The notes under the pieces: generated by a model | The model's database searches: none | Seen by the model: the letters and a program-made list of their open reading frames with translations, nothing else | What the model was told of the DNA's origin: nothing | Assembly: GCF_030813355.1 (NCBI RefSeq) | Contig: NZ_JAUSUD010000017.1 | Coordinates: 1-64,000 of the forward strand | DNA from: Metabacillus malikii | GTDB lineage: Bacteria; Bacillota; Bacilli; Bacillales; Bacillaceae | DNA: 64,000 nucleotides | Reading direction: 5' to 3' | Shown: piece by piece, positions 17,787 to 25,617 of the stretch | How the letters are laid out: each line of letters begins with the position of its first letter | How positions within the stretch are numbered: the stretch's first letter is position 1 | Position numbers and translations under genes: made by a program

Positions 17787-17908
17787 CTCGCTTGTCGCAT
17801 GGTACCATTGCAAAAAGGACAGACTACTTCCACTTCTTCATTTTCTTCCAAGTCAAAATGAAAGTCTTCTACAACATAATATGGAAACTCCTTCTTTTCC
17901 GTAATCAA
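17771..17908 (-). CDS. Possible small CxxC protein, 45 aa
   Basis: On the minus strand a TTG-initiated frame reads TEKKEFPYYVVEDFHFDLEE, then a VCPFCNGTM zinc-knuckle-like motif, then a basic tail to the stop. The composition is clearly protein-like, but I see no ribosome site and the 3' end overlaps the gerA terminator. It may be a 5'-truncated relic rather than a live gene. Confidence 0.35.
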   Translation of the reverse strand: MITEKKEFPYYVVEDFHFDLEENEEVEVVCPFCNGTMRQARKKTQ

Positions 17909-18033
17909 TACTTCTAAAATAATAAATTTATTTCTTCATTTAAGCCGAATGAGATGAGCCTTTAGTTTTCTATTCGGATAAAGCATTTTTCATAAATATC
18001 TATTGCTTCAATTTGTAGATTATTTAAATCAAT

Positions 18034-18384
18034 TTACAACTCATCCTCACGCTCTTCATCTTCTTCACCCAACCAACAAATATAGATTTCACAATGATCA
18101 CCTTGTGGAAGTAACTCTTTTAGAAGGTTACATAAATAGAGGAAAGTCTTTTTGGATTTTTCGTAGTTATGTGGTGAATGAATCTTTTGAAATTCATTCA
18201 TTTGCCAAATAGGATGACCATTTTCAGAAACTTCATAAATATAGGGCGTAGTAAAATGCTTCTGCTTAACTAAATTACTATTTTCTTCATCTGAAAAAAC
18301 ATAACCAATTTCAACTTCATCCTCTGTATAATATTTATTAAGTTTTAATGCAAAATTTAAACCAATATAGGTTGCCATACTCAT
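18034..18384 (-). CDS. Hypothetical protein, 116 aa
   Basis: The start at 18384 (MSMATYIG) follows AAGGAG at 9 bp; the Met two codons upstream is too close. The protein is soluble with an extremely acidic C-terminus (WLGEEDEEREDEL). No family is recognised. It lies in the accessory zone downstream of gerA. Confidence 0.6.
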   Translation of the reverse strand: MSMATYIGLNFALKLNKYYTEDEVEIGYVFSDEENSNLVKQKHFTTPYIYEVSENGHPIWQMNEFQKIHSPHNYEKSKKTFLYLCNLLKELLPQGDHCEIYICWLGEEDEEREDEL

Positions 18385-18585
18385 TTTCATAAACTCCTTG
18401 TTATTGGGTGACTTTCATATATTCCCTCATTGTTTATTCAAAGCTTCTTCAAGTAACCTAACCCGTTACTTAAAGTATATAATTTCGCAAAGTCCTCTAA
18501 AGATGAAGTTCTTTACTGCGCAGTATTTGTCAATTCTGCATAAAAGTTTTGATAATCTTATTCCACTAAACTACCTCTTAAAAAT

Positions 18586-18611
18586 GCGATACCTCTTTAT
18601 TGAAGTATCGC
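18586..18611. repeat. Dispersed GCGATAC palindromic element, copy 4
   Basis: GCGATAC-CTCTTTATTGAA-GTATCGC is identical to copy 2 over 26 bp, with TTATTCCACTAA and ACTACCTCTTAAAAAT upstream and ACC downstream. Confidence 0.75.
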
Positions 18612-18757
18612 ACCATATAGTTTAATTGAGTTTCTTCACAAATTTAATATTATCAAATAAGAGATAACAATAAGGTTTCAATTGTAACTATTTGTATCTA
18701 TTTTTTATGCTGCAAAAGTATAAAAGACCATCAATGATAGTTCTTTAATACTCGTTC

Positions 18758-18943
18758 TTATACTCTTTTCTTCTTTTCCCAGTTTGACAGAAGAACACTT
18801 GTCAATATGGTCCCAAGACCTACTACAAGAAGACAATCATATAGAGTTGTATTGTCCATTGTTGCTGATACACCTATCAAACCAGCTCCTAATCCAGCTA
18901 TAAAGGGATATTTATTATGTTGTTTGTTAGTTTTTTTTCGCAA
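18758..18943 (-). CDS. Small membrane protein, about 61 aa
   Basis: Two hydrophobic segments, FIAGLGAGLIGVSATM and CLLVVGLGTILTSVLL, are framed by basic ends (RKKTNKQHNK and NWEKKKRV). The chosen TTG follows GGAGGGGGAG. A TTG five codons upstream would put that site inside the gene. Function is unknown. Confidence 0.55.
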   Translation of the reverse strand: MRKKTNKQHNKYPFIAGLGAGLIGVSATMDNTTLYDCLLVVGLGTILTSVLLSNWEKKKRV

Positions 18944-19023
18944 ATGCTCCCCCTCCAAATTTAAAAAATTTTACTCATTAGAGGTAAAAAAAAGAGATTA
19001 ATCCTTTCTTCAGACACTAAACG

Positions 19024-19140
19024 ATGGAGGATATTACCTTCTTTATGAACTTTTATCATAATGATGATACAACGTTTGGTTTATTTAATAAAAAAGAGCT
19101 GGCAATTGCAGTTCGAATTAAAAGCGAAACGTCAATATGA
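19024..19140 (+). pseudogene. Short coding-like fragment, 38 codons
   Basis: ATG at 19024 opens a frame reading MEDITFFMNFYHNDDTTFGL, then NKKELAIAVRIKSETSI and a stop. GGAGG is not upstream. It reads like the remnant of a larger protein. Confidence 0.3.
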
Positions 19141-19310
19141 ATTTAACGTACCTATTCATCATCCTTATTATACCATATTAGTTAAATATTATTTTATAGT
19201 AATATTCTTTATGACACTAACCTGCACCGTACAATAAGAAAATTCATTCCCACTACTTGACGTAATGCTACCAGTATAGTGAAGAACGAGGTTCATGAAA
19301 ATCAAGCAAA

Positions 19311-19487
19311 TTATTTCTTGGATAGATAATGTCTTGCATTAATAAAAAATACAGTACCGAAGAGAAATAATAGCACTATAACCCAGCTTGCGATAGCTGA
19401 ATATTCGCCTTTATAAATATATTCACTTGTCAAATTAACAAAAACCATTACTGCCATAACAATGTACAAACCTTTTATATATTTCAT
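19311..19487 (-). CDS. Small two-helix membrane protein, 58 aa
   Basis: The minus strand encodes MKYIKGLYIVMAVMVFVNLT, a short polar loop, then SWVIVLLFLFGTVFFINA and a basic end (RHYLSKK). The topology and Lys/Arg placement look real. GGAGG lies 15 bp upstream, farther than ideal. No function known. Confidence 0.5.
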   Translation of the reverse strand: MKYIKGLYIVMAVMVFVNLTSEYIYKGEYSAIASWVIVLLFLFGTVFFINARHYLSKK

Positions 19488-19624
19488 AACTTTTGTTCAA
19501 AACCTCCGTTTTTAACACCTGTATGTTAAGTAGATTAATTCACAAATCGTACCTGATAATTTAAGTTTGGGCTCTGTTAAAATTTAAATATTTGATAGAT
19601 AAACTAACGCTTCCATTTAATGAA

Positions 19625-19765
19625 TTATTTTACATTGTGCAAAGTATTACGCTTATTTTTCAACTTTTTATATAATGCAACATAGTTAAGAACTAAAACA
19701 ACAATTCTTCTATCTATAACATTATCGTCCGGTACTGAATTAAATATGAAGTAATCAAAACTCAA
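19625..19765 (-). CDS. Small protein, 46 aa
   Basis: A TTG start with AGGGGG about 6 bp upstream opens a minus-strand frame. It begins MSFDYFIFNSVPDD and continues RRIVVLVLNYVALYKKLKNK before the stop. There is one amphipathic or membrane-associated helix and a basic C-terminus. Ribosome site and composition argue for a real gene; function is unknown. Confidence 0.45.
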   Translation of the reverse strand: MSFDYFIFNSVPDDNVIDRRIVVLVLNYVALYKKLKNKRNTLHNVK

Positions 19766-20022
19766 ATGTTTTCCCCCTATCGTATTAACTCTGATTACTA
19801 TTTCTTTACCTTATTAAGAGAATCCTTCTTAAACTAACTAAACTACCCCGTTTTCAATTTAGATTAATACTATGAAATCCAATATTCCCGGTGGTAATAG
19901 AACAGTTAACAGTAGTACCAAGTCTTTTATATTTGAAATGCTCACGCTTCCTAGTGGCAAATGATGAACAATCGAATGCGAAGAAACAATTTGAAAAGAT
20001 TGATTTGGGGTCAATCAGCATA
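19766..20022. other. Intergenic gap before the pectin island
   Basis: I see no ORF with a ribosome site. The zone marks the boundary between the repeat-rich accessory segment and the promoter of the YesS-like regulator. Confidence 0.4.
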
Positions 20023-20052
20023 TTGACACAAATTTTACCAAATGTATATAAT
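20023..20052 (+). promoter_or_regulatory. SigA promoter of the YesS-like gene
   Basis: TTGACA (20023-20028) and TATAAT (20047-20052) both match consensus exactly, separated by 18 bp. Confidence 0.8.
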
Positions 20053-20061
20053 ATAAGTTAG

Positions 20062-20075
20062 TGTAAGCGCTTTAA
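20062..20075 (+). promoter_or_regulatory. cre site (CcpA) at the YesS-like promoter
   Basis: TGTAAGCGCTTTAA is close to the cre consensus TGWAANCGNTNWCA. It lies just downstream of the -10, over the expected start site, so binding should repress. Confidence 0.7.
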
Positions 20076-20102
20076 TTCATGAGATAGGAAGTGTTTGACT
20101 AG

Positions 20103-22373
20103 ATGAAGCATAAGCCAAAATATTTCTATCGATTGTTTCTGCCGTTTGTCCTGATTGGGACCCTTGTGATGATTGCATTTAACGGGGTTGCTTATATTTT
20201 GACAAAGGATAAATTGGATGAAAAAATCTCATTAGAAAAATTAGAGAACGTCGTACAAACGAAAAATACGTTAGAACAAAAAATTCAAACGCTAGATTAT
20301 GCTCTTAATTCCTACATTTATGACAACCCCTTTAAACAGTATATGGAACTGCCATTAACCGCCTCTAACTTTGATACATATCGAGAAATTATTAAACGCC
20401 TAAACTACATTTCAGCTTTTGGCCCAAGTCAAACATCGATTGAATTAGTCAGTTTAAAGGGCAACTGGGTCATAAATAAAGAAGGGTTAAAGCAACTTAC
20501 TCATAAGCAGAAAGAGGAAGTAAAATCTAAATATATCGAACTTGCGAATACGTCAACATGGGTTGTAGAAGAGGATAATAAAAAAGAGATTTTATTAGTG
20601 AAAAAAACTCCGTTTAATTTGAAAGAAAGCAATGGAATCTTAATTGTGCACATACCTTTGAACTCATTTTCTAATTTGATTTATAAGCAGTCTGACTCGA
20701 ATCCTATTTTCATTTATAACCAAGAAGGGAAATTTATTTACCAAAGCAATGCATTAGAAGAAGAGGGACTCCATAAGAAGTATATCGAGCAAATTCTAAA
20801 TGAAGAAATACATACAACAGATGTTCTAGACGAAATCGTCAATAAACAAGAGACAAACAAAATTGCCTATACAAAATCGGAATACAACGGTTGGATTTAT
20901 GTGACGAGAATTAACGATAAAGAGTTATCTGCAGCCGTAAAGCCGACGATTATTGCTTTAGTGCTCATGAGTCTATTTATGCTGCTAGTTACAATCGTTA
21001 TCGGATATATTAGCTCTGATTATTTTTCGAAGCCGATTCGTGAACTGCAAACGTATATCCCGAAACAACCAAAAAGTAAATATAAAGATGAATTTGAACA
21101 AATTGGTCATTCAATTCGTGAGGTTGTCTCAAGAAACGAAGTGCTTGAGCATACAATAGTAAACCAACATGAACAACTAAAAACATTATTTATGCTAAAC
21201 CTTTTTCGCGGAAGATTGACCGAAGCTGAAATTGTAGAGCAGTTAAAGGGCTTTAGATTTCCTTCAAAGTGGAAGTATCTATATGTAATGGCGATTCAAT
21301 TTGATAGTTTGAAAAAAAGTGAGTTTACGAGAAAAGATAAGGATGTCCTCCTATTCTCAATCAATCAAATTGTTTCAGAGGTTGTTTCAGAAAATGAGCT
21401 GTTGCCCCCTACGGTTGTCGATTCTCATACACAAGCAACAATCTTTATAAGTCAAACTGATAACTTTAACATGCATGTACAAAATATAAATCAATATAGT
21501 GAAGAAATTCAAAAGCGTGTAAACGAAATATTTGATGTAACAATTAGTATCGGAATTAGTAGACCGTTCGAGCAATTGTCGGACTGCAAACAAGCGTTGG
21601 AACAAGGAATTGAATCGTTGCGATACAGACTTAAGGTAGGGAAGGAATCGATAATCTTTTATGAGACTGTGGCACCGATTTACAGTAGTAACCAGATTAA
21701 AACATATTTTCCAAAAATACTAGAAAATCAATTGTTTGATGCGATAAAACTAGGTGACAGTGAAAAGGCACTAACGTCTTTACACCAATTATTTGCAGAT
21801 CTTTATAAAAATAACCATAATCCACATGAGCTTGAAGTGAACATTATGCGCTTTATTAACGATATTATCCACTTGATGCATGTGATGGGAATGGATACGT
21901 TAATCATGGATGACTATAAGACAATCTATCATGCGATTTCAGACATGAAGACGTCAGAAGAAATTGAAATGTATGTTAAGAAGAATATGATTTATCCAAT
22001 GATTGAGGCGATAACTGAACGAACAGATACACAATATAAAACGATTTCAAATCAAATTCTACATATTATCGAGAATGAGTACGATTCAGACTTATCATTA
22101 GAGTCAATTGCAACACGACTTCATTATAATAAAAATTATTTGAGCAGCATTTTTAAAAAGGAATTCCAGCAAACGTTTAGTGAATATTTAACATTGTATC
22201 GGTATGACAAGGCGAAGAAATGGTTAAAAGAAACGAATATGTCTGTTCGTGAAATATCAGAAAAGCTCCAGTATCGTAATTCACAAAACTTTATTCGTTC
22301 CTTCCGAAAAATTGAAGGAATAACACCTGGGAAATATCGTGACTTACACCGTGATGATTCACTTTCTTTTTAA
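20103..22373 (+). CDS. yesS: Membrane-anchored AraC-type regulator, YesS-like
   Basis: This 756-aa protein has the layout of B. subtilis YesS, the regulator of pectin/rhamnogalacturonan genes. A first helix lies at about 10-30 and an extracytoplasmic sensor at about 35-275. A second helix follows at about 280-302 (ALVLMSLFMLLVTIVIGYIS), then a cytoplasmic linker. The C-terminal AraC DNA-binding domain is at about 655-750: SLESIATRLHYNKNYLSSIF, then SVREISEKLQYRNSQNFIRS. It likely senses a pectin-derived sugar and activates the neighbouring genes. AGGAAGTG upstream is a weak ribosome site. Promoter and cre site lie directly upstream. Confidence 0.9.
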   Translation: MKHKPKYFYRLFLPFVLIGTLVMIAFNGVAYILTKDKLDEKISLEKLENVVQTKNTLEQKIQTLDYALNSYIYDNPFKQYMELPLTASNFDTYREIIKRLNYISAFGPSQTSIELVSLKGNWVINKEGLKQLTHKQKEEVKSKYIELANTSTWVVEEDNKKEILLVKKTPFNLKESNGILIVHIPLNSFSNLIYKQSDSNPIFIYNQEGKFIYQSNALEEEGLHKKYIEQILNEEIHTTDVLDEIVNKQETNKIAYTKSEYNGWIYVTRINDKELSAAVKPTIIALVLMSLFMLLVTIVIGYISSDYFSKPIRELQTYIPKQPKSKYKDEFEQIGHSIREVVSRNEVLEHTIVNQHEQLKTLFMLNLFRGRLTEAEIVEQLKGFRFPSKWKYLYVMAIQFDSLKKSEFTRKDKDVLLFSINQIVSEVVSENELLPPTVVDSHTQATIFISQTDNFNMHVQNINQYSEEIQKRVNEIFDVTISIGISRPFEQLSDCKQALEQGIESLRYRLKVGKESIIFYETVAPIYSSNQIKTYFPKILENQLFDAIKLGDSEKALTSLHQLFADLYKNNHNPHELEVNIMRFINDIIHLMHVMGMDTLIMDDYKTIYHAISDMKTSEEIEMYVKKNMIYPMIEAITERTDTQYKTISNQILHIIENEYDSDLSLESIATRLHYNKNYLSSIFKKEFQQTFSEYLTLYRYDKAKKWLKETNMSVREISEKLQYRNSQNFIRSFRKIEGITPGKYRDLHRDDSLSF

Positions 22374-22400
22374 CAAGTAATAGAAGGATTAAAATATACA

Positions 22401-22457
22401 AAAAAGCTGTCTCAAAGACTTGGTACACAGTACCTAGGACTTTGAAACAGCTTTTTA
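22401..22457. terminator. Bidirectional terminator between regulator and permease
   Basis: AAAAAGCTGTCTCAAAG faces CTTTGAAACAGCTTTTT, with an inner TACACAG/TACCTAGG loop region. A and T tracts on both sides let it serve both convergent genes. Confidence 0.82.
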
Positions 22458-22544
22458 TTATATGTTTATTTCGCTTTTATATGTTGAATGGATCGAATAA
22501 TGTCTCGTCAGCTTAAAACACTAAAACAACAACATAATTAATAA

Positions 22545-23414
22545 TTACGCTTTTACAGACCCGACAAAGGCCCCTTTGACAAAGTACTTTTGTAGGAACG
22601 GGTAAAGAATTAACATCGGTAGTGTTGCTACTGTTATAACGGCCATTTTAATTGTTTGTGCTGGTGGCTGTATATCAACTGCTGTAGTATCAGCTTGCAT
22701 ACCACTAGACACGATAACAATTTGCCGCAGCAATACTTGAATTGGCCATTTTTCTGAGCTGTTCAAGTAGAGAATTGCATTCATGTATTCATTCCAATAT
22801 GCAACAGCGTAGAACAATGATATCGTTGCAATCGATGGCAATGATAATGGTAAAATAATTTTGAAAAATATCATCATATCATTATATCCATCCATTTTTG
22901 CAGATTCCTCTAAACTATCAGGAATCGCTTGGAAGAAGTTCCTCATAATAATAAGGTTAAATGCATTAACCGCAACAGGAAGCATTAATGCCCAGTAAGT
23001 ATCAATAAGTCCTAAATTTCTTACTACTAAATAGGTAGGAATCATACCACCACTAAAGAGCATTGTAAAGACGACAACAAAATTTATCGCTCTTCTTCCA
23101 TATAAATATTTACGCGATAAGCTATATGCCATAAAGGATGTTAACACCATACTAATAAGTGTTCCTACTCCTGTCACACCGATTGAAACAAAAAAGCTTT
23201 TGAATAGAGTCGGTGTTGAAAAAATGTATTCATACGCGTTTAATGTAAACGTTGTTGGAAAAAGAATGAATGGTTTTTCTACAACCTCTTTAGTTGAAGC
23301 AAATGAACTGGCAATGACATTTACAAATGGTAACAAACAAATTAAAGCAATAATGAGTAGAATCGTGCAATTTACAATGTTAAAAATACGACTACCTAAC
23401 GATTTGTCCTGCAT
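22545..23414 (-). CDS. Sugar ABC transporter permease, LplC/YtcP/YesQ type
   Basis: This 289-aa MalG-like (CUT1) inner-membrane permease has six helices. Its coupling-helix motif reads EESAKMDGYNDMMIFFKIILP, shown here as EESAKMDGYNDM; it contacts the ATPase. The C-terminal AFVGSVKA is typical of the LplC/YtcP group that imports oligogalacturonides or rhamnogalacturonan fragments. The ATG at 23414 follows GGAGGGATTACAAACT; the upstream ATG overlaps that site. It is oriented against its partner permease, unlike the usual side-by-side order, and shares with it an upstream region carrying cre-like sites. Confidence 0.93.
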   Translation of the reverse strand: MQDKSLGSRIFNIVNCTILLIIALICLLPFVNVIASSFASTKEVVEKPFILFPTTFTLNAYEYIFSTPTLFKSFFVSIGVTGVGTLISMVLTSFMAYSLSRKYLYGRRAINFVVVFTMLFSGGMIPTYLVVRNLGLIDTYWALMLPVAVNAFNLIIMRNFFQAIPDSLEESAKMDGYNDMMIFFKIILPLSLPSIATISLFYAVAYWNEYMNAILYLNSSEKWPIQVLLRQIVIVSSGMQADTTAVDIQPPAQTIKMAVITVATLPMLILYPFLQKYFVKGAFVGSVKA

Positions 23415-23639
23415 AGTTTGTAATCCCTCCATGACTATTCTATTTAGGTTCTATTCATTTGCAAACTTCGTTAACAGAACCTTTTATAAAGATATTTGCT
23501 ATGTTTCCTCAACTATAACAATGGGGAAAATGGTACGTCTATAATCATTTCATCATGAACAGTCTCGTCCGCAGAAAGGGATAATGATAAGTGGGCACGC
23601 TAGAAAAGGAGAGCACTAAACACGATATAATCATTTTGC

Positions 23640-23653
23640 TGTAAGCGTAATCA
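23640..23653. promoter_or_regulatory. cre-like site 1, divergent permease region
   Basis: TGTAAGCGTAATCA keeps the central CG and most cre positions. It is nearest the minus-strand permease. Confidence 0.45.
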
Positions 23654-23671
23654 TTAACTTAGATTTAGTTG

Positions 23672-23685
23672 TGTAAACGCTTTCT
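23672..23685. promoter_or_regulatory. cre site 2, divergent permease region
   Basis: TGTAAACGCTTTCT is close to the cre consensus and is the best of the three. Confidence 0.65.
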
Positions 23686-23734
23686 GGAGCTATTTTAAGC
23701 TGTGTCTGAATAGATGATTGTAGACGTTATATAA

Positions 23735-23748
23735 GATAATCGCTTACA
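23735..23748. promoter_or_regulatory. cre-like site 3, divergent permease region
   Basis: GATAATCGCTTACA is a cre-like site read on the minus strand (TGTAAGCGATTATC). Confidence 0.5.
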
Positions 23749-23871
23749 TTTGAAATGTAATTAGTAAGCAATAAATGAACAAGCGAAAATGGGAAGAAGG
23801 GGTTATCCTCTTGAACATGCATGGAACAAAATCATTTTCTAACTAGGTATCACAAAAGGAGGTTTTACAAT

Positions 23872-24855
23872 TTGAAAGAAACAATTACTCCAGTGAATCA
23901 GCAAAACGTACCAACGATATTAGACAAGAAGGAAATAAAAAGGGAGTTAAGGAGAAAAAATATTGCGAGTATTGGTAGAAATAAATATTTATATTTTATG
24001 ATTCTTCCAGGTCTCCTCTACTTTATTTTATTTAAGTATGTCCCAATGGGAGGCTTGGTAATTGCATTCCAAGATTATCAGCCGTTTTTAGGGGTGCTCG
24101 GTAGTGAGTGGGTAGCATTCAAACATTTTATTCGTCTATTTACAGAGCCAACCTTTTTTATGTTACTTTCGAACACATTATTTTTATTTGCATTAAATAT
24201 TTTTATTTTCTTCCCGATACCAATAATTCTTGCTTTGATGCTTAACGAAGTAAGAGGAAAGTTATTTAAAAAGACAGTTCAAACAATGATTTACATTCCT
24301 CACTTTATGTCTTGGGTTATTATTGTTTCAATTAGTTATGTCTTTTTAACAGTAGACGGTGGGGTAATTAATGAGTTAGTTGCCAAGCTGGGTGGAGAAA
24401 AGGTTGATTTCTTAACAGATGGAGCATGGACAAGGGCGATATACATTCTCCAAATCATTTGGAAGGAAATGGGATGGTCAACAATCATCTATTTAGCGGC
24501 TGTAACAGCTGTTGACCCGCAATTATATGAAGCTGCCAAAATGGATGGTGCGAACCGTCTTCGTCAAATTTGGCATGTAACCTTACCTGCAATTCGACCA
24601 GTTATTATTATTTTATTAATCTTAAAGATTGGTCAAACATTAGATTTGGGATTTGAACATGTTTACTTATTATTAAACTCATTAAATCGTGAAGCGATGG
24701 AAATATTTGATACGTATGTGTATACAGCAGGTTTGAGAAATGGTCAGTTGAGTTACAGTACAGCTGTTGGTTTATTTAAAGGAGCTGTTGGTTTAATTCT
24801 TGTTATCGGTGCCAATAAGCTAGCTAAGAAATTTGGAGAAGATGGATTATATTAA
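23872..24855 (+). CDS. Sugar ABC transporter permease, LplB/YteP type
   Basis: This 327-aa MalF-like permease has six helices. Its coupling motif is YEAAKMDGANRLRQIWHVTLP, here given as YEAAKMDGANRLRQ. The KYVPMGGLVIAFQDYQP stretch after helix 1 is characteristic of the LplB/YteP group. TTG at 23872 follows AAAGGAGG; the ATG at 23821 has no ribosome site. It heads a plus-strand run with the DUF624 gene and the binding protein. The partner permease is at 22545 on the other strand. Confidence 0.93.
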   Translation: MKETITPVNQQNVPTILDKKEIKRELRRKNIASIGRNKYLYFMILPGLLYFILFKYVPMGGLVIAFQDYQPFLGVLGSEWVAFKHFIRLFTEPTFFMLLSNTLFLFALNIFIFFPIPIILALMLNEVRGKLFKKTVQTMIYIPHFMSWVIIVSISYVFLTVDGGVINELVAKLGGEKVDFLTDGAWTRAIYILQIIWKEMGWSTIIYLAAVTAVDPQLYEAAKMDGANRLRQIWHVTLPAIRPVIIILLILKIGQTLDLGFEHVYLLLNSLNREAMEIFDTYVYTAGLRNGQLSYSTAVGLFKGAVGLILVIGANKLAKKFGEDGLY

Positions 24856-24912
24856 ACGAATAGAACAACTAGAAAATATGTTCACGTTAACAACGGAAGG
24901 TAAGTGATTATC

Positions 24913-25524
24913 GTGGAGAGAGTGGCAGAACGACTGAATGACCTATGTGTAAGGATTTTACAGTTAGTATATCTTCATTTGTTATGGTGTGTTTTTACAA
25001 TGCTTGGGCTGATATTCTTTGGAGTCGGTCCAGCAACGTATGCGATGTATACAGTACAAAGACAATGGGTTAGAGGAAATATGGAAATTCCTATTTTTTC
25101 AACATTTTGGCAGGCGTATCGCACCAATATTATTGAGTCATCATTAATCGGTGTATTCTATCTAGTTGTTGGGATAATCCTCTATACTGATTTACTTTAT
25201 GTCCAGTCATTTGGATTAAGAGTATTGTTATTTATCATTAGTTTTCTTTATGTGATTTCACTTTGTTTTATATTCCCAATCATGGTCCACTATGAATGGG
25301 AACGTACAACGTTAAAGTTAAAGTGTTCTGTTTTGTTTGCCTTGAGCTATCTTCAATACACCTTAGTATTACTACTAGCAGTTGCAGCTATTTATATTGT
25401 TTTACTTATGTATCCTGGATCTCTCATGTTCTTTGGGATAAGTCTAGCTAGTTATACAATTATGTGGTTAACCCATCAGGTTTTCATGAGAATTGAAATG
25501 CAGGCACAGTTAAAAGAAAGCTAG
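24913..25524 (+). CDS. DUF624 membrane protein, YesL/YesV-like
   Basis: This protein of about 203 aa belongs to the DUF624 family, found with carbohydrate ABC importers and pectin clusters (YesL, YesV and LplD-neighbour genes of B. subtilis). Helices lie at about 20-40, 75-95, 100-130, 145-168 and 170-190. The FGVGPATYAMYTV motif after helix 1 is typical. The biochemical role is unproven. GTG at 24913 is 12 bp after GGAAGG; GTG at 24904 is also possible. It lies between the permease and the binding lipoprotein in one transcript. Confidence 0.87.
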   Translation: MERVAERLNDLCVRILQLVYLHLLWCVFTMLGLIFFGVGPATYAMYTVQRQWVRGNMEIPIFSTFWQAYRTNIIESSLIGVFYLVVGIILYTDLLYVQSFGLRVLLFIISFLYVISLCFIFPIMVHYEWERTTLKLKCSVLFALSYLQYTLVLLLAVAAIYIVLLMYPGSLMFFGISLASYTIMWLTHQVFMRIEMQAQLKES

Positions 25525-25617
25525 AATAGAAGAGAAGAGTTACACTTAAAGGAGGTGAGTTTTTTATAGGGGTATGTTTTTAATGATAAATTATGATATT
25601 AAAAGGGGATGGAAGTA

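Noticed and set aside
17705-17917. 70-codon plus-strand ORF after gerAC
   Set aside because: It spans the gerA terminator, and the opposite strand reads better as protein.
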